A DNA stretch of 64,000 nucleotides from Otatea glauca (Eukaryota > Streptophyta > Magnoliopsida > Poales > Poaceae). The position numbers and the translations under genes are program-made. The stretch covers positions 248,001-312,000 of the forward strand of contig JAYEVK010000084.1 in assembly GCA_036346275.1 (NCBI GenBank), in the 5' to 3' direction. Below, in pieces: positions 45,490-57,691 of the stretch. A model generated the notes under the pieces. The model searched no databases. It was not told the origin of the DNA and saw only the letters and a program-made list of their open reading frames with translations. Position 1 is the first letter of the stretch; each line of letters opens with the position of its first letter.

Positions 45490-46613
45490 GTTTTTTTGGA
45501 ATAGTTGAGGGAAACCAGATCAAGTTAAGGATTGTAGGCGAGTTTAATATGATTTACTTGGCAAGTGATAAGAATAGTGTTAACCTGGGAAGATTTAGAA
45601 GATCTATAGAGGAGCATGAACTAAAGGATCTTTTCATGCAAGCCAGAGAATATACATGGAGTAATGAGAGGGAAAATCCAACTTTGGAGAGGTTGGAGAG
45701 AGTTCATGTTTCTCTGGATTGGGAAGAGGCTTTTCCCGATAACAATTAATCTTCAAACACTATCATCTTCAATCTCAGATCACTGTCCTCTCTTGCTTAC
45801 GTCGTAGAAAAAAAAAATCACATTCCCTATCTCAAGGAGGGTGAGGAATTGGTATTTGATCAGGACAGCAAGCAACGAACAACTGATGTTTGACTATTTC
45901 TAGGACATTCTTGGCACGGCAAGGGAGAGAGACTTTACTGTTAATTTACAGGAGCTGAACTGGGAGAACGTCGATTTATTTGAGTAGGAGGAATTTATTG
46001 CTGACGAAGAGATTTTGGACGTTGTCAAGACTCAACCGACTGAGAAAGCACCAGGTCCCGATGGTTTTACCGGGCTGTTTTTTAAAACAGCATGGTCGGT
46101 GATAAAAAAAGATGTTGTCAAAGCAGTTTACTAGTTAAATGGGAGAAGTTTCAGCAAATTAAATGATTCCTTTCTTACCCTGATTCCTAAGAAGGTTGAG
46201 GCGCGTTTACCTACAGATTTTAGGCCAATATGTTTGATCCATAGCTTTGCCAACCTTTTTTTTCAGAGGTCCCTGCCAACCGAGGCTCCCGTTGTCTTCA
46301 TCTTCTGGTGTATCCAAATCAGAATGCGTTCATCAAAGGGAGATCAATACCTGTCAACTTCAAATATGTTTAGTGTTCGGCAAGGTTGTGTAAACAAAAG
46401 AGAAGCCAGGAGATATTGCTTAAATTGGACATAGCAAAGCATTCCACACAGTTTTATAGCACTGCTTGCTAGTAAGCGTTGCAGCATAGAGGCTTTGGAC
46501 CTTGTAGGTGCGATTGGATATCTTTGTTGCTTTCTTCGGCTATTGAATGGACAATCAGGTACAAAAATTTTGAATGAGCTGGGTTTGAGGCAAGGGACAC
46601 ACATGCCTCTGTT
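45490..46613 (+). pseudogene. LINE ORF2: endonuclease C-terminus and reverse transcriptase, decayed
   Basis: Endonuclease: FNMIYLASDKNS, KDLFMQAREYTWSNERENPT and SISDHCPLLL (45530-45800). RT: EKAPGPDGFTGLFFK (46035-46085), FLTLIPKKVEARLPTDFRPI (46170-46230) and LRQGTHMPLF (46583-46613), where the family has RQGDPLSPLLF. Stops and frameshifts occur throughout. It is interrupted at 46614 by a hAT element. Confidence 0.85.
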
Positions 46614-47517
46614 CAGGGTTAACAAAACTGAAAATTTGAAAATCGGTAAAAACAGAAAATCGGTAAAAAGCGAGGAAGTTTGAATTCCAAATTTTTGAAT
46701 TTTACGGTCAAACAGCGGCTGGTAAAAACTAAAATCGATCGATTTTACTGATTTTCGATTAGTTTTTAACGATTTTTTGAGCGGTTTTTTGTTTTCAGCA
46801 CATCGATTTTTTTAAAAAAAACATCCAAAAAAATTCTAAACAAATTTAAAATTACAAAAAAATCCCAATTAATATACAAAATGCCTCAAAGAAATTTTAG
46901 CAATTTTTGAAATCATTTATTGCTTCTGAAAAATCCAAAACAACAATTAATGAAAAGGAATAAAGACACTGTCAGATTTATATAAATATTTAAAAGCTTT
47001 ATTATATTATGAAATTTTAATATAACCATAAATAGTTCCAAAGTATCATGTAGTAAAATTTTCATAAATATTAGACTTTATTTAGTGCCCATATAAAATC
47101 AAAAACAGAATAGCAAATACAATGATAGTAGCACTTTCAGAATTTTAAAAAAAATACACATATTCGATTATCATCTGAAAATTTTAAAGAATCATTATAA
47201 TTACGTTAGAACATCACAAAAAAATTTAAAAAATATTATAATTCATTTTGTGCCCCTAGAAAATCAAAATCTGTAAAGTATATATTTTGATAGTATCACA
47301 GTCAGAATTTTTAAAAAATCCACAGAACTTATAATAATCTGAAAATTTTATAGAATCATTATCATTGCCTTAGAACCTCATACAGAAAATCTATAAAATT
47401 TTTAACACATTTTGCTAAATTTCTTCAAATTTTTAAAATTTACATTTGAACTCTACGGTTTACCGAGCGGTTTTTATTGCCGAACCGGCTCGAAATGGTC
47501 GGTTTTTGCGAACCATG
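46614..47517. mobile_element. hAT-type non-autonomous element (904 bp), TSD CCTCT(G/A)TT
   Basis: Starts CAGGGTTAACAAAAC and ends, inverted, CATGGTTCGCAAAAACC. The flanks CCTCTGTT (46606-46613) and CCTCTATT (47518-47525) agree at 7 of 8. Subterminal CGATTTT..CGGTTTTT words resemble the MITE at 44481. The AT-rich interior is non-coding. Confidence 0.83.
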
Positions 47518-47525
47518 CCTCTATT

Positions 47526-49872
47526 TAAGATGCCTACATACAAGTTCAGTACCAATATTCCATTGTAAACGAAATTCAATAACTTGAGTTGCAATGTTGA
47601 CGAAGGGAAGACTTCCTATGATTCGATCATGATCAGCAACCTCGCAATCGCTACTCCTCTATTCGCATGGTTATTAATCGTGTCAAACACAATTTGCCTA
47701 TTTGTGAAGAAGGGCTCAATCAAATCTAAGAGAAAAAGCAAGAGCAATATCAGAAAATTTTCAACTCCAACGTGAATGATTGATGAGTTTCACTCTAACA
47801 CTGGCTAATAGCAACACACAAACAAATCTACACCCCTTTATAATGCACCTAAGCATTCTTTTCTACGTCTACCCCAAATAATGCACCCTACTAGAGATGG
47901 TCCAACCTTCATGCACCCAGCGAAACGTCCCCAGAAACTTGCCTCCATCAAAATTAACCTTTCAGATCTTTCCTCAGCTTTACTCACCCATATCTGATGG
48001 CCATTGTTTAATGTGTCTAGCTCATCCCTGTGGCCCACAACAGATCTCCCCCACCTCCAGCATCATCTCAAGGAAAAGGAAACAAATATCCTGGAATTAA
48101 GGAAACATTCTAAAAAAGGAAAAGATCATATATTATGTGCTGGAAAAAAAGAACCAGAAAACAAGGCACTATACTAGTCAAGTTTAAAAACTCGAGGGGC
48201 ACACATGTCCAAATGACCACCGGCTCCACACCATAAACCATACCTTTATGTTGTCGGTAATTGTGTTGTACATGTTCGGGACAAATATCATTCCTGATTC
48301 CCCTGAGGGCTTATTTGGGAACTCAAATCCCGGCTAGGATCCCAACCCATTTCTGAGGTGGAAAACCACGGGGTTGTCTTTCATGGTCCAGATGAAAAGT
48401 TCATTTGGAAGCTCATGTTACAGGGATTTCTTGGCCCGCGCTGTTTCCATGGGAAAATATCCCTCATGTACGCTGGTCGGGAACTTCTCCCATCATCTCG
48501 CCCTAGGCGGTCGCCTCCACCCTCATCTTCACCTCTCGATGGCCGCCTCTACCCCTCGTCTTCGCCTCTCGATGGCCAACTCCTCTCCTCATCTCACCTC
48601 CTGACGACCGCCTCCACCCGTTATCTCGCCTACCGACGGTGGCCTCCGCCCCTCTCTGCCTCCCGACGACCGCCTTTGCTATGTGCCTCCTCCTACTCTG
48701 GTGACCGGATCTTGCTGGTGAAATCCTCTTCTTCCTATCCTCCTCCCACTAGGGTTCCGCACGTCATCTTGTGTCTTCTCGTAGATCACAATGGAGACGA
48801 TGACTAGAGAGAAGGCACATAGCTCCATTAGCTGAGTTGGGTCGTGGGAGAACACACGGGCATAGCTAGGGCTTGAGTCTTCTTTCTACAGGTGCAAATC
48901 TTACCACTCTTCTCTGTTTGGTTTTGTTTTCTGAGTTTTGGCATGAATTAGTATTGAAATCTGATACCAATGCAACCAGATCTGATGTTATGATTTGATC
49001 TGTTCATCCTGTCATGGTAGAACATTTGTATGCTGCTAGTTGACAAGGTTTGCAAATTTTGTGACTGCTAATGCAGTAAGTAATGCCTGGGGAAGTGACA
49101 ATTTCTGATATTCCAGTGTGTCGAAAATTTTCAACTGTTTTATCTGTGGATTTTTTGGGTGTTTGGTCGACTACTAGTTCAAACACCACACCTTTTATCC
49201 TGTCAGGCTTGGTCCATCATTGTTGATGAACTTAACCACGATATGCAAGCTAGGACTATAACTTCGAGCTTTGATTGATACTGCCATACATGGTACTACC
49301 ATTGCCAAAGGTAGCACTTTAGAAACGATGCAAAGAAATGCAGAGTAAACCTCTCATAACCAATAGTCAAAAACCACAACAATGGTGCGTGCCAATTCAA
49401 TATTGAGAGCTGGCAGTGTACCTCCCATAGTCTCATATTCTCATTACGGATGCTAAACATGCTGACTTTAACACAAGGGAGAATTGGAGATAAGCGTAAC
49501 TTTTCTTTTCAGCTATACCTCTTATTTTATGATGTTCTTCTTCTAGTAGCTGTCCTAGATCCTTCTCAAGGCTTCCATTTTCAGCTTTTCTTTTTCGTTC
49601 TAAGCGTAGGTTGTACTTTGTAGTGCTGCTACTACTACTATGAAGTCTGAACTGTGTAAATCCTTGGAATCCAGCTATAATAACTCTTAACAAAGTATAG
49701 AATGACAGACTTGTGAGAAATCACCCTCGCAAAAAAAAAAAAAAAAGACCAGTTAGAAATCTAGTACATGATTCTTTGCAGAGAGGTGCTTCTATGCTTT
49801 TCTTTGCACAGTATCATGTACCGCTTGATCCACTCACCTCCATTGAATTTGATTCCTGATAGTAGCTGTGGG
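47526..49872. other. Intergenic / LINE 3' flank, no supported gene
   Basis: 47526-47780 may be further LINE sequence but has no conserved motif. 47840-48040 read on the - strand has a weak KVNFDGG-like word seen in plant LINE RNase H. The + frame 48358-48807 is a Ser/Pro-rich low-complexity reading of GC-rich repeats (CGCCTC..CTCGATGGCC) and not a believable gene. 49430-49690 (- strand) shows an Arg/Lys/Glu-rich frame without family resemblance. Confidence 0.4.
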
Positions 49873-51317
49873 CAAGGATTCAAATTTCGTTTTTGGATAA
49901 AATATCGCCCAGGACCGGAATATGGAATTTCACTGAAATTCGGGTATTTCAGACAAATCTCGTTCGAAATTCAAAAGCAAAAATTCAAATCCGGTTCGTT
50001 TTCTACCGAAAAAACAAAATTTCGCCGAAAAATCACGAAATTTCGGTATATTTGCACCGGCTGAAAAGTAGTTCAAACGATGTCAAAAAAATTTGAAATT
50101 TTTTGGAGGTTCCTGACACATCATTTATGTTCCCATAAAAATTTCAGATGATTATGAAGTCTGAGGAATGTTTAAAAATTCGAACATTGCTACTGTCCTG
50201 ATAAAACGCTGACTAGCAAGTTTGAACTGAATGAAAAATGATTCAAACCACGTTAGAAATTTTTGAAATTTTTTGTGAATGGTTATGATGCATCACTAAT
50301 ATTCTCATAAAATTTTCAGATGATGATCCAGATTCAAGCAGTGCTACTATCCTGTTAAAAGGCTTACCGGCAAACTTGAACAAAATGAAAAATAGTTCAA
50401 ATCATGTTAGAAAGTTTTGAATTTTTTTTGAATGGTCCTGATATAACATTAATGTTTGTATAAAATTGTTAGATGGTGATCATGTTAAATAATGTTTAAA
50501 AATTATGACAGTGCTACGTCTTGATAAAAGCCTGATGATCAATACATAGATTTGCTTTAGCAATCAAAAAAGTTTTAAAATTCTTGAAAATTTTACAGAA
50601 GGGTGATAAGGAAATTCTTAAGATCTCATAAAAATTTTGAATCATGATCACACTGCAGTGAATTTATAAAATTCTTACAAGGTACAGAACCATTTATGTT
50701 CTTTCTCTTTTTGAGTTTTGAAATATAAAATAACAAATGAAGTTCAATTCTTACATAGATTTGATTGACCAAACAACAAAAATAAATTTTTTGAAAATTT
50801 TATAGAATGGTACTGAGGCAATTCTTAATCTCTCATAAAAATTTTAGATCATGATCACACTCGAGAAAATTTATAAACTTCTGACAAGGTTACTGTCCCA
50901 ATTATGTTCATTCAGTTTTTGATTTTTTAAAGATAACAAATAAAGTTAAATTATTTTTATAATTTTTCTGTATGATCCTACACTACTAAAGATGGTACTA
51001 TAAATTTTTCAGATTATTTTTAAGCATTTACAATTTTATAGAAATCTAATAGTGTTTTTGCCAAAATTTTACAACGTCTCAAAGATTCGGTTTTTCAACA
51101 AATTTTCATAGAAGATGACTTTATTAAGGGTTATTGGATCAAATCCAGTCAAATCCGGCTTTAAAAGTTTGAAAACCGGCCAAAAATCATGAAATTTTGC
51201 TGGGGAAGAACGAAATTTCTGTTTACTATCGCAATTTCAATTTTTTTTTAATCCGACCGATAGTTTGAATTTCGTGGTGGCCTGAAATCCAAAATTTTGG
51301 CGAGATTTGTATCCCTG
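49873..51317. mobile_element. hAT-type non-autonomous element (1445 bp) with internal repeat array
   Basis: Ends CAAGGATTCAAATTTCG and, inverted, CAGGGATACAAATCTCG are flanked by GCTGTGGG (49865-49872) and GCTGTTGG (51318-51325), 7 of 8 alike. Subterminal regions repeat GAAATTT/AAATTTC words. It is non-coding. Confidence 0.83.
50066..50960. repeat. Diverged ~150-170-bp tandem array inside the hAT element
   Basis: About five units, each with AATAGTTCAAA, TTGAAATTTTTTG, a GGTCCTGA..CATTAATGTT block, CATAAAA(A/T)TTTCAGATGATGATC and GCTACTGTCCTGATAAAA. The first three, starting near 50066, 50234 and 50386, align well; later ones are more diverged. Confidence 0.75.
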
Positions 51318-51739
51318 GCTGTTGGGGCAAGGATATAATGGGGTGGATTTTTATGGTACCGTTCTGTTTGCAACGTAGAATTTTTTCTAAATTTCTGAGG
51401 GAACTAAGCTGTTTTAGTGTGAAATTCTTCTGAAATTCATGCATTCAAAATATTGAATAGCGCAAATTCTTCAAAATTCCTCCGTTCCTAGTAAAAGGGT
51501 AACTTTGGGAAAGAAACCATTATTTTATGATAGTGGATTTTCCTTTATAGAATAGAAGAATAAATAGTTCTGTACAACAGGAAGTCTCAGGAAACACTTT
51601 AATCTGCTCGTAGCACAATTTAGTGATTTATAGAGGGATCCGAGTTGACAGTATAATCATCACAGTTACCACATGCATCATCAGCATACACCATGTGCCT
51701 AGGGGGGAAATCCATCATCAGCATCTTAGTGACCCCTGT

Positions 51740-54052
51740 TGTAACATCTCAATTTTTGGCTTTTATTAATCTAATATTGTTATTTGTGTATTTTATGAAT
51801 TTTCTAGAATTTATTTAATATTTTTGAATTAGGCTTAATATGAATATTATTTAAATACTTGAAAATTTTAAATAAACTTTTGTCAAAAATATTTTATTTG
51901 GGTTCCAAATGTCTCAAAATTTTTTTAGTAATCTTTCTGATATTTTTTTATATTTTTTTGATTTATTGTAATTTTTGGAAATATTGTAAATGAGAAGAAT
52001 TGGAAATGAAGTGAATAGTGTTTGGGCCGAAACCCTATCAGGCCCAGCCCATTGTTTCCCTCGAGTTAGGCCCGATCCAGCCCACGTAAGCTTGTGACTG
52101 CAAAACCCTAGCTTTTGGGCCGTTGGATCCCGATCGTGTGGATGTGATGGACTCGGATATCTCAAGCGACGCATGGTCATTGGATTTTGTTGTGCGGCCG
52201 TGATTGTTCGGAGTAGTATATCCTATTGGGTCTTAGTCATCGGTTCGAGCTGGCATGAATGGTGATGATCTCACCATGTCTACGACAATGGGAGCCGCTG
52301 GATGATTGCCACGTGGACAGATGGGATTGTCTCCTAGTGCCGCCGCCGTCTTCGTCATGGACACGGAGACCATGTCGTAGCCGCCATTGATTCTGACTCG
52401 TGCGCTGCCCTCGAGGGCTTTATAAGGCGCTTGGTCCCCATCCCAAGGTTCACCAATCTTTGCCGCGTGTTTTTGTCCAAGTAGCGTTGCCCGAGTCATC
52501 GTGGTTGTCATGCAAGCCCTCGTTGTAGTTCTTGGAGCTTGCCACTGTCAATATTCGCGTGGATCTCATCGGATTTTAGGTCTCCACCGTCGCCAAGGGT
52601 TTTGCCAAGTTTGCCATGTTGGACTTCCTTGGATTCATGCGAACAAGCTGCTGTAGCGTCATCGGATGCTGTGGAGTGGCGTCGTTTTCCTCAAGGACAG
52701 TGAGCCGCCGGCACTGAGTCTCGTCAGAGTATCGAGTAGAAGAGAAACAGTCGGGTGCTGACGTGGAAACCACGTGGAGGACGCGTCATCGCCACATCGC
52801 ATCCGTCACTGGTGTGTTGGCTAAGATGTCCTGCCACGTCATCGAGGGCCACCTGTTGAGGAACTATTCTGTCAATCGGGTTCGCGGTTAAGTGAGGTCG
52901 GTCGTGGACCAGGTCCATTGACCATTGGTCCCACATGTCAACCTAATAAGAGTTTTTCCATATTATTTATTTCTTGCAAACATCAATGATGACATCATAA
53001 TTAGATTTTTCGGTATAAACATAATTCGGAAAAAATATATATTTTTTCTGGTTTTTTCTTTTAGTTGAATCTTTCGAGAGCCCGTTCTTTCTCATACGAG
53101 CTCCGATTGAAGCGATTCAAGTTTCTAATTTTTTTAAAAAATTGAAATATATTTAATGGTGAATTTTATTTGACTTTTAGAGTTTGTTTGCTTGCTAGTT
53201 TGGTATTTATTTTCTATTTTCTCTCGATTCGCGTAGACGTCAAGTGCCGAAGCATTCGAGGGTGAAAAGTCGATTCAAGAGCAAGGTCCAGAGCAAGAAC
53301 AAGAGGTTTTTCAAGGCAAGTTGTGGTTTGATTATGTTGAACCCAGTTTTACAAATGCTATGTTGATTTAAATTATTGCATGATATTTTATGCTTAGAAC
53401 TGTTTTCAATTAGTTTGGGATCTAGTTATTCTACCCAATTGTGTTATACATACCTTATCATTTTTATGCCATGATTATTTGTCACCTTAGGATGGTTCAA
53501 TATTAGTTGGTTGCTACTAGATATCAACATGGCTTGGTTAGAACGTGAGTAGTGTGCTTAACCATGCAACGTGTTATTGATATCATTTTGAAAGCAAATC
53601 AATCTGGAATAATGGAATATGGAACATGTGTTATGAAAAGGTGTGATATGTATTGTCACACAATGATGTTGAGTTGTTGATGGCATGTGTTGCACGATAA
53701 TCAACTGGGGTGGTAAATGATTTAGACTGGGGCATGTGGCAAGAGCTATGAGCTATGGTGGGCCTATGTGGCATTGGGTTGGTATATTGATACATTGTTT
53801 TATAAGTGAATGTGAGCTGGTTTCTATGAGTGATTTCTTGGAAGTCTTGCCTCGGTCAATTAAGGACTTAACCTTGCAAGCCAATGAATTGGGCTAAACA
53901 TGCAACTACATGTCTGGAATGGGATGGATCTAACTAAGTTACTGAGTCTTAACATTTGATGCCTCGGGAGGAAAACCAAACTAAGTGTGCAGTTATGGGG
54001 AATTTGTGTGTGCAATGCATTGGCCTTATATCTGTCCAACGGTATGTCCCTT
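51740..54052 (+). mobile_element. Tekay-type LTR fragment, right part lost to a nested LTR
   Basis: It begins TGTAACATCTCAATTTTTGG. A promoter-like GC-rich region has CTTTATAAGGC at 52418, and a GGTTTTTCAAGGCAAGTT block near 53310 and CTTAACCTTGCAAGCCAATG at 53867 are typical of grass Tekay LTRs as I remember them. No PBS or coding region is present. It stops where a SIRE-type LTR begins (54053). Confidence 0.6.
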
Positions 54053-54657
54053 TGAAGCATATAGGCCCCTAATTCATTTTGGTTTTGGTAATTAATGACA
54101 ATCGTGATTAAAGGACTAATATTTTTCTCTTGAGGTTATGAAAATAGATTGGTCCTTGACATGGCATGTAATGAAGTAAGGAAATGAGGTTCAAAGATTA
54201 TCAAAGCATCAAGCTCAATTGCCAAGGTATAATATTTAAGGATTTTTTCATAGCTTTTGCCGATCTTGGTGTTTTGGAGAAAAGATCGGGTTGCTAGATT
54301 AGGTGTTGTACTATTAAGGGGACCTTGGTTAGTAGCTTAATGTGGATCAAGTATCATGGCTCAAATCATGCTCACACTGAGCCGTAGATGTTTCACATTG
54401 AGTCATTTGAAAAATCTAAAGAAAAACAGTAAGACCGATACTACTGATCATGTGGGAGCGGTGCTACCGCAAGATCGGTAGCATTAGGTCAATAGTTGGT
54501 ATGCTTTTAATAGAACACTGATTTTTGGTTTCTGCCTGGCCGGTGCAACCGTCCAAGTGGGAGTGGTACTACCACAGGTGTTGTAGTACCAACCCCAAAT
54601 GGTGGTACGTTTTTACCAGAGAAGCTATTTTGGCTGATCTCTTCTTGTCGGTGCTAC
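54053..54657 (+). mobile_element. SIRE-type LTR, 5' part
   Basis: Begins TGAAGCATATAGGCCCCTAA, like the solo LTR at 38723, and contains GGTTTTGGTAATTAATGACA. 54440-54657 is rich in GGTAGTACC-like words (GGTGCTACCG, GGTACTACC). It breaks off where an inverted SIRE-type LTR end begins. Confidence 0.65.
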
Positions 54658-55439
54658 TGTTAGGTCAATGATGCCGACTAGAAGGGGGTGAATAGGAGGC
54701 TTTTAAAAAATCTTCTATGATTAATTTCTCACCTAAGTACCCCTATTACAAAACCTTAACAATAAATAATGCGGAAGCAATAAACTAAGGTTTTAACAAT
54801 TAAGGTCTAAATCAATTAGGTTCACTAAGTGCACTAACTAATTATGTCTCTACTCAAGAATAAGTAATCCTAAAGACGATTAAGCAATTTAATTATAAGA
54901 ATGTAAATTGCAACAATATAAATAAGGAATTTCAAGTGAGCACAAAGAGACACACCGATATTTTACCGTGGTGTTCGGAGACTTGTCGGTCTCCCCTAAT
55001 CCACGTTGAGGCAAGCCCAAATTACTTTGGACCAGCTCCACGAATTGAGCACCTGCCTCGATTCCATTAGTGGTAGCTCTTTCCCCCTCAGGGTAGGTGA
55101 GCTCTGACCTTCACAAATTCGCTGGGCTTCTCACAACCTCTGTTGAGAAGCTCACTGCGAATGTTGCCTCCACACGCTGTCTAAGTGTCAGTAAACACCA
55201 AGAGTAACACGTCAAGCCATCTAGCTTGACTGCATAAGGATCTCCTCAAGTGCAACACATGCACAAGAGGTTCTCAATACTCTTCTAATTTGTGACACAT
55301 GCCAATTAGACTCACTCTTAGCTCAAGAACCAAATGTGGGAGTGCAAAACAAGCACAACAACACCCAAATGCTCAACAAAGACAAAAACCCACAAATACC
55401 ACCCCTCCAAAGAAAACTAGCCATTTGGGGGTATTTCGG

Positions 55440-55750
55440 GCAAAACTTAGCAAATCCAGTACTACCACCCAACTAGAGCCGGTAGTACCGGCCTCGACCT
55501 CAACGGTTGAATTCCAGCCGGGTACTAGCCGTTAGCTACGGTACCCCAGTACTACCGACCAGGTGGGAGCGGTAGCACCACTCACACCTTTGGTAGTACC
55601 GGCCACATACTCCAAGCAAAAACACCTTCTTTGGAATAAAGGTACCGACCCGGCGGCGGTAGTACCGAACCTTCGATACTACCGGCCAACTGAGAGTGGT
55701 AGTACCAGACCTCTGGTGCTACCGGCCTCAGGGGCGGTAGGACTGACTTT
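55440..55750. repeat. GGTAGTACCG hairpin words in the SIRE-type LTR
   Basis: About ten copies of CGGTAGTACCGG-type words and relatives (CAGTACTACC, GGTGCTACCGGCC). CGGTAGTACCG nearly mirrors itself, and neighbouring words can pair over longer distances. The position within the LTR parallels the hairpin array at 39040-39635. Confidence 0.7.
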
Positions 55751-55814
55751 CCAGATCAATTAGATTTCACACAGAAATCTTTGCTTTTCAAATCAAACAT
55801 CAATAAGGATTGAT

Positions 55815-56300
55815 TCTTTGAGCCATGTGATGATCAACACATGATCAAGTCAATTTGGAAAACACATTTTGCAAACCCTATTCACATGCTCCAAAGAATC
55901 ACATTTAAACTCTAACTTATTTGCAAAACACATTTGCAAATAAACTAAGAATCTATGAGATCAATCCTCTTAGCCATGTGATGATCAACACATGATCAAG
56001 TCAATTTGTAAACCCATTTGCAAACCCTATTCATATGCTCTAGGATCGAAACCCGTAACCTTCAGCTCATTTGCAAGATACATTTTGCAAATAACAAATC
56101 AACCCACTTAAAAGCAAATCTCGAGCCATGTGATGATCAACTCATGATCAAGACAATGTGCAAACACATTTGCAAACCCTATTCACATGCTCCAAGATAA
56201 GATTCAATTAAAACACATTTTGCAAAATCTTATTTTGCAAACACAAAGCATAAACCTTTCTTAGCCTTTTGATGATCAACACATGATCAAGTCACAAGTT
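55815..56300. repeat. ~150-bp tandem array with palindromic core
   Basis: Four units, cores near 55828, 55978, 56131 and 56270. The core TGATGATCAACACATGATCA is an imperfect palindrome, followed by GCAAACCCTATTCACATGCTC in the first three. The fourth unit is truncated. Confidence 0.85.
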
Positions 56301-56319
56301 AAGATGAGCTCTCTATTTG

Positions 56320-57149
56320 TGTCGACGATCGGGACCGTCGACCGCAGAAAGGGGGGATGCAAAGAGATCGTTCGGGGGCGAGGCCTGAAGTCGTGCTCGT
56401 TCAGAGGCGCCTAGCGTCACAGAATGTACGTTGGGGAAGAAACACCGAACACGAGGTTTATACTGGTTCGAGCCCCCGAGGTCGGGTAACAGCTCTACTC
56501 CAGTCTTGCCCTGAGGCGAAAGGTGTATATGCAGTTCTGTGAGGGAATATAAACAAGGCCTGAGCTAGGGGCCGCTCAGAAGCCTGGTTGTGAGGGGGAG
56601 CTCGAGCGCCCCTTTCCTTGCCGCCGCCCTATTGTGTTGTTTTTCTTGGCGTGTGTTGCATGTTCTTTTCGTTGTGTTCGTCCTCTGTGTGTTTCTTCTT
56701 TTTTTCTTTGTTCCTCCTTTGGTCGGGGCGATCTGTTGCTTTTGTAGCCCTTCGGGAGACTTGCTGTTTGGTCCCGAGACTAACGTCAGGAACCCGTGGC
56801 GAGTTGACGGGGGCTGACGAGAGGCATCAATAGTCATTGAGAGCTTGACGGGAGCTGTTGGACCCTAGTTCCCACGCAGGGGCAGGTAGAGCGCTGATTC
56901 CCATGCAGGGGAGAGTTTTTACACGAGATAAATAAATTGTTACAGATGTCTTTTTCTCTGAAGGGCGTAGAGGTGTCGAGGTCGAGGCAGATGGTGCCTG
57001 CCCTTGTGCTTGTGCCCGAGCTCGTTGGTCCTAAGCCTGAGCATCGGGAGAGCACCTCTCAGGTCTGAGATGAGCCCCAGGACCCGCGGAAAGCTGCCAC
57101 GAGGCCCCAGGGGGATGCTTACATGTGGCGAGGGTACCGATCCCTGACA
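56320..57149 (-). repeat. 3' LTR of the Tat element
   Basis: On the - strand it begins TGTCAGGGATCGGTACCC and ends GATCGTCGACA. GGTTCGAGCCCCCGAGGTC at 56465 and TATAAACAAGG near 56549 lie in it. The partner LTR is outside the window, so the boundaries rest on the TG/CA ends and the adjacent PPT-like sequence. Confidence 0.7.
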
Positions 57150-57691
57150 GCAAGTCCCCGAGGCTCAAGGGATGGCCCTAAAGTTCGGGACATTCTTGAG
57201 TCTGATTGTTCTTTAAGAAGGGATCGGCTCCTTGGTCAAGTTCGAAAGCCCTCGAGCCCGACCTCGCACATCAGAACCCCCAAGGGATCTTGTCGTGGTC
57301 GCTCAGACATGCTCGGGCTTTCGCTTTCACGGCGTTGAATTGGGAATCGTGCCTGGGGTGTCTGGGCTTCGCTGCCTCGGTCCCCTATGGGGGATTCGAG
57401 GAGGCGATCTGTAACGCTTCGTGCTCTGACAGGGAGGGCGACGGACAAGGGATGCGACGCCTCGGGTCTCTGGGGGGAGATTCGAGGAGACGCGACTGTG
57501 GCGCTTCACGTCCCCTGCCCGAAAGTCTGGCGTGCCTTTTGAGGAATAACTGATGCTAGCTGTCAGAGATCGAGCCTCTTTAGAAGCTCGAAGCCGCATA
57601 CTTCAGAAATTCCCCACTCTTGCACTGTGCCTTAGCCTTCCTGCTTGTTGCTTCTTCCTTCCCCTGACCCGCCTTGATCTCTCTGAGTGTC

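Larger units (their letters stand above)
54658..56319 (-). mobile_element. SIRE-type LTR, inverted, cut by the Tat element
   Basis: On the - strand it ends CCTATTCACCCCCTTCTAGT..CATTGACCTAACA. 55440-55750 has GGTAGTACCGG hairpin-forming words and 55828-56300 a ~150-bp array. Its 5' start should lie beyond the Tat element, outside the window. Confidence 0.65.

Noticed and set aside
48358..48807. 149-aa plus-strand ORF rich in Ser and Pro
   Set aside because: Produced by short repeats of a C-rich word; no domain, no splice or promoter support.
56460..56490. GGTTCGAGCCC, a tRNA T-arm or Pol III B-box-like word
   Set aside because: No D-arm, anticodon arm or acceptor pairing around it; it is part of the Tat LTR.
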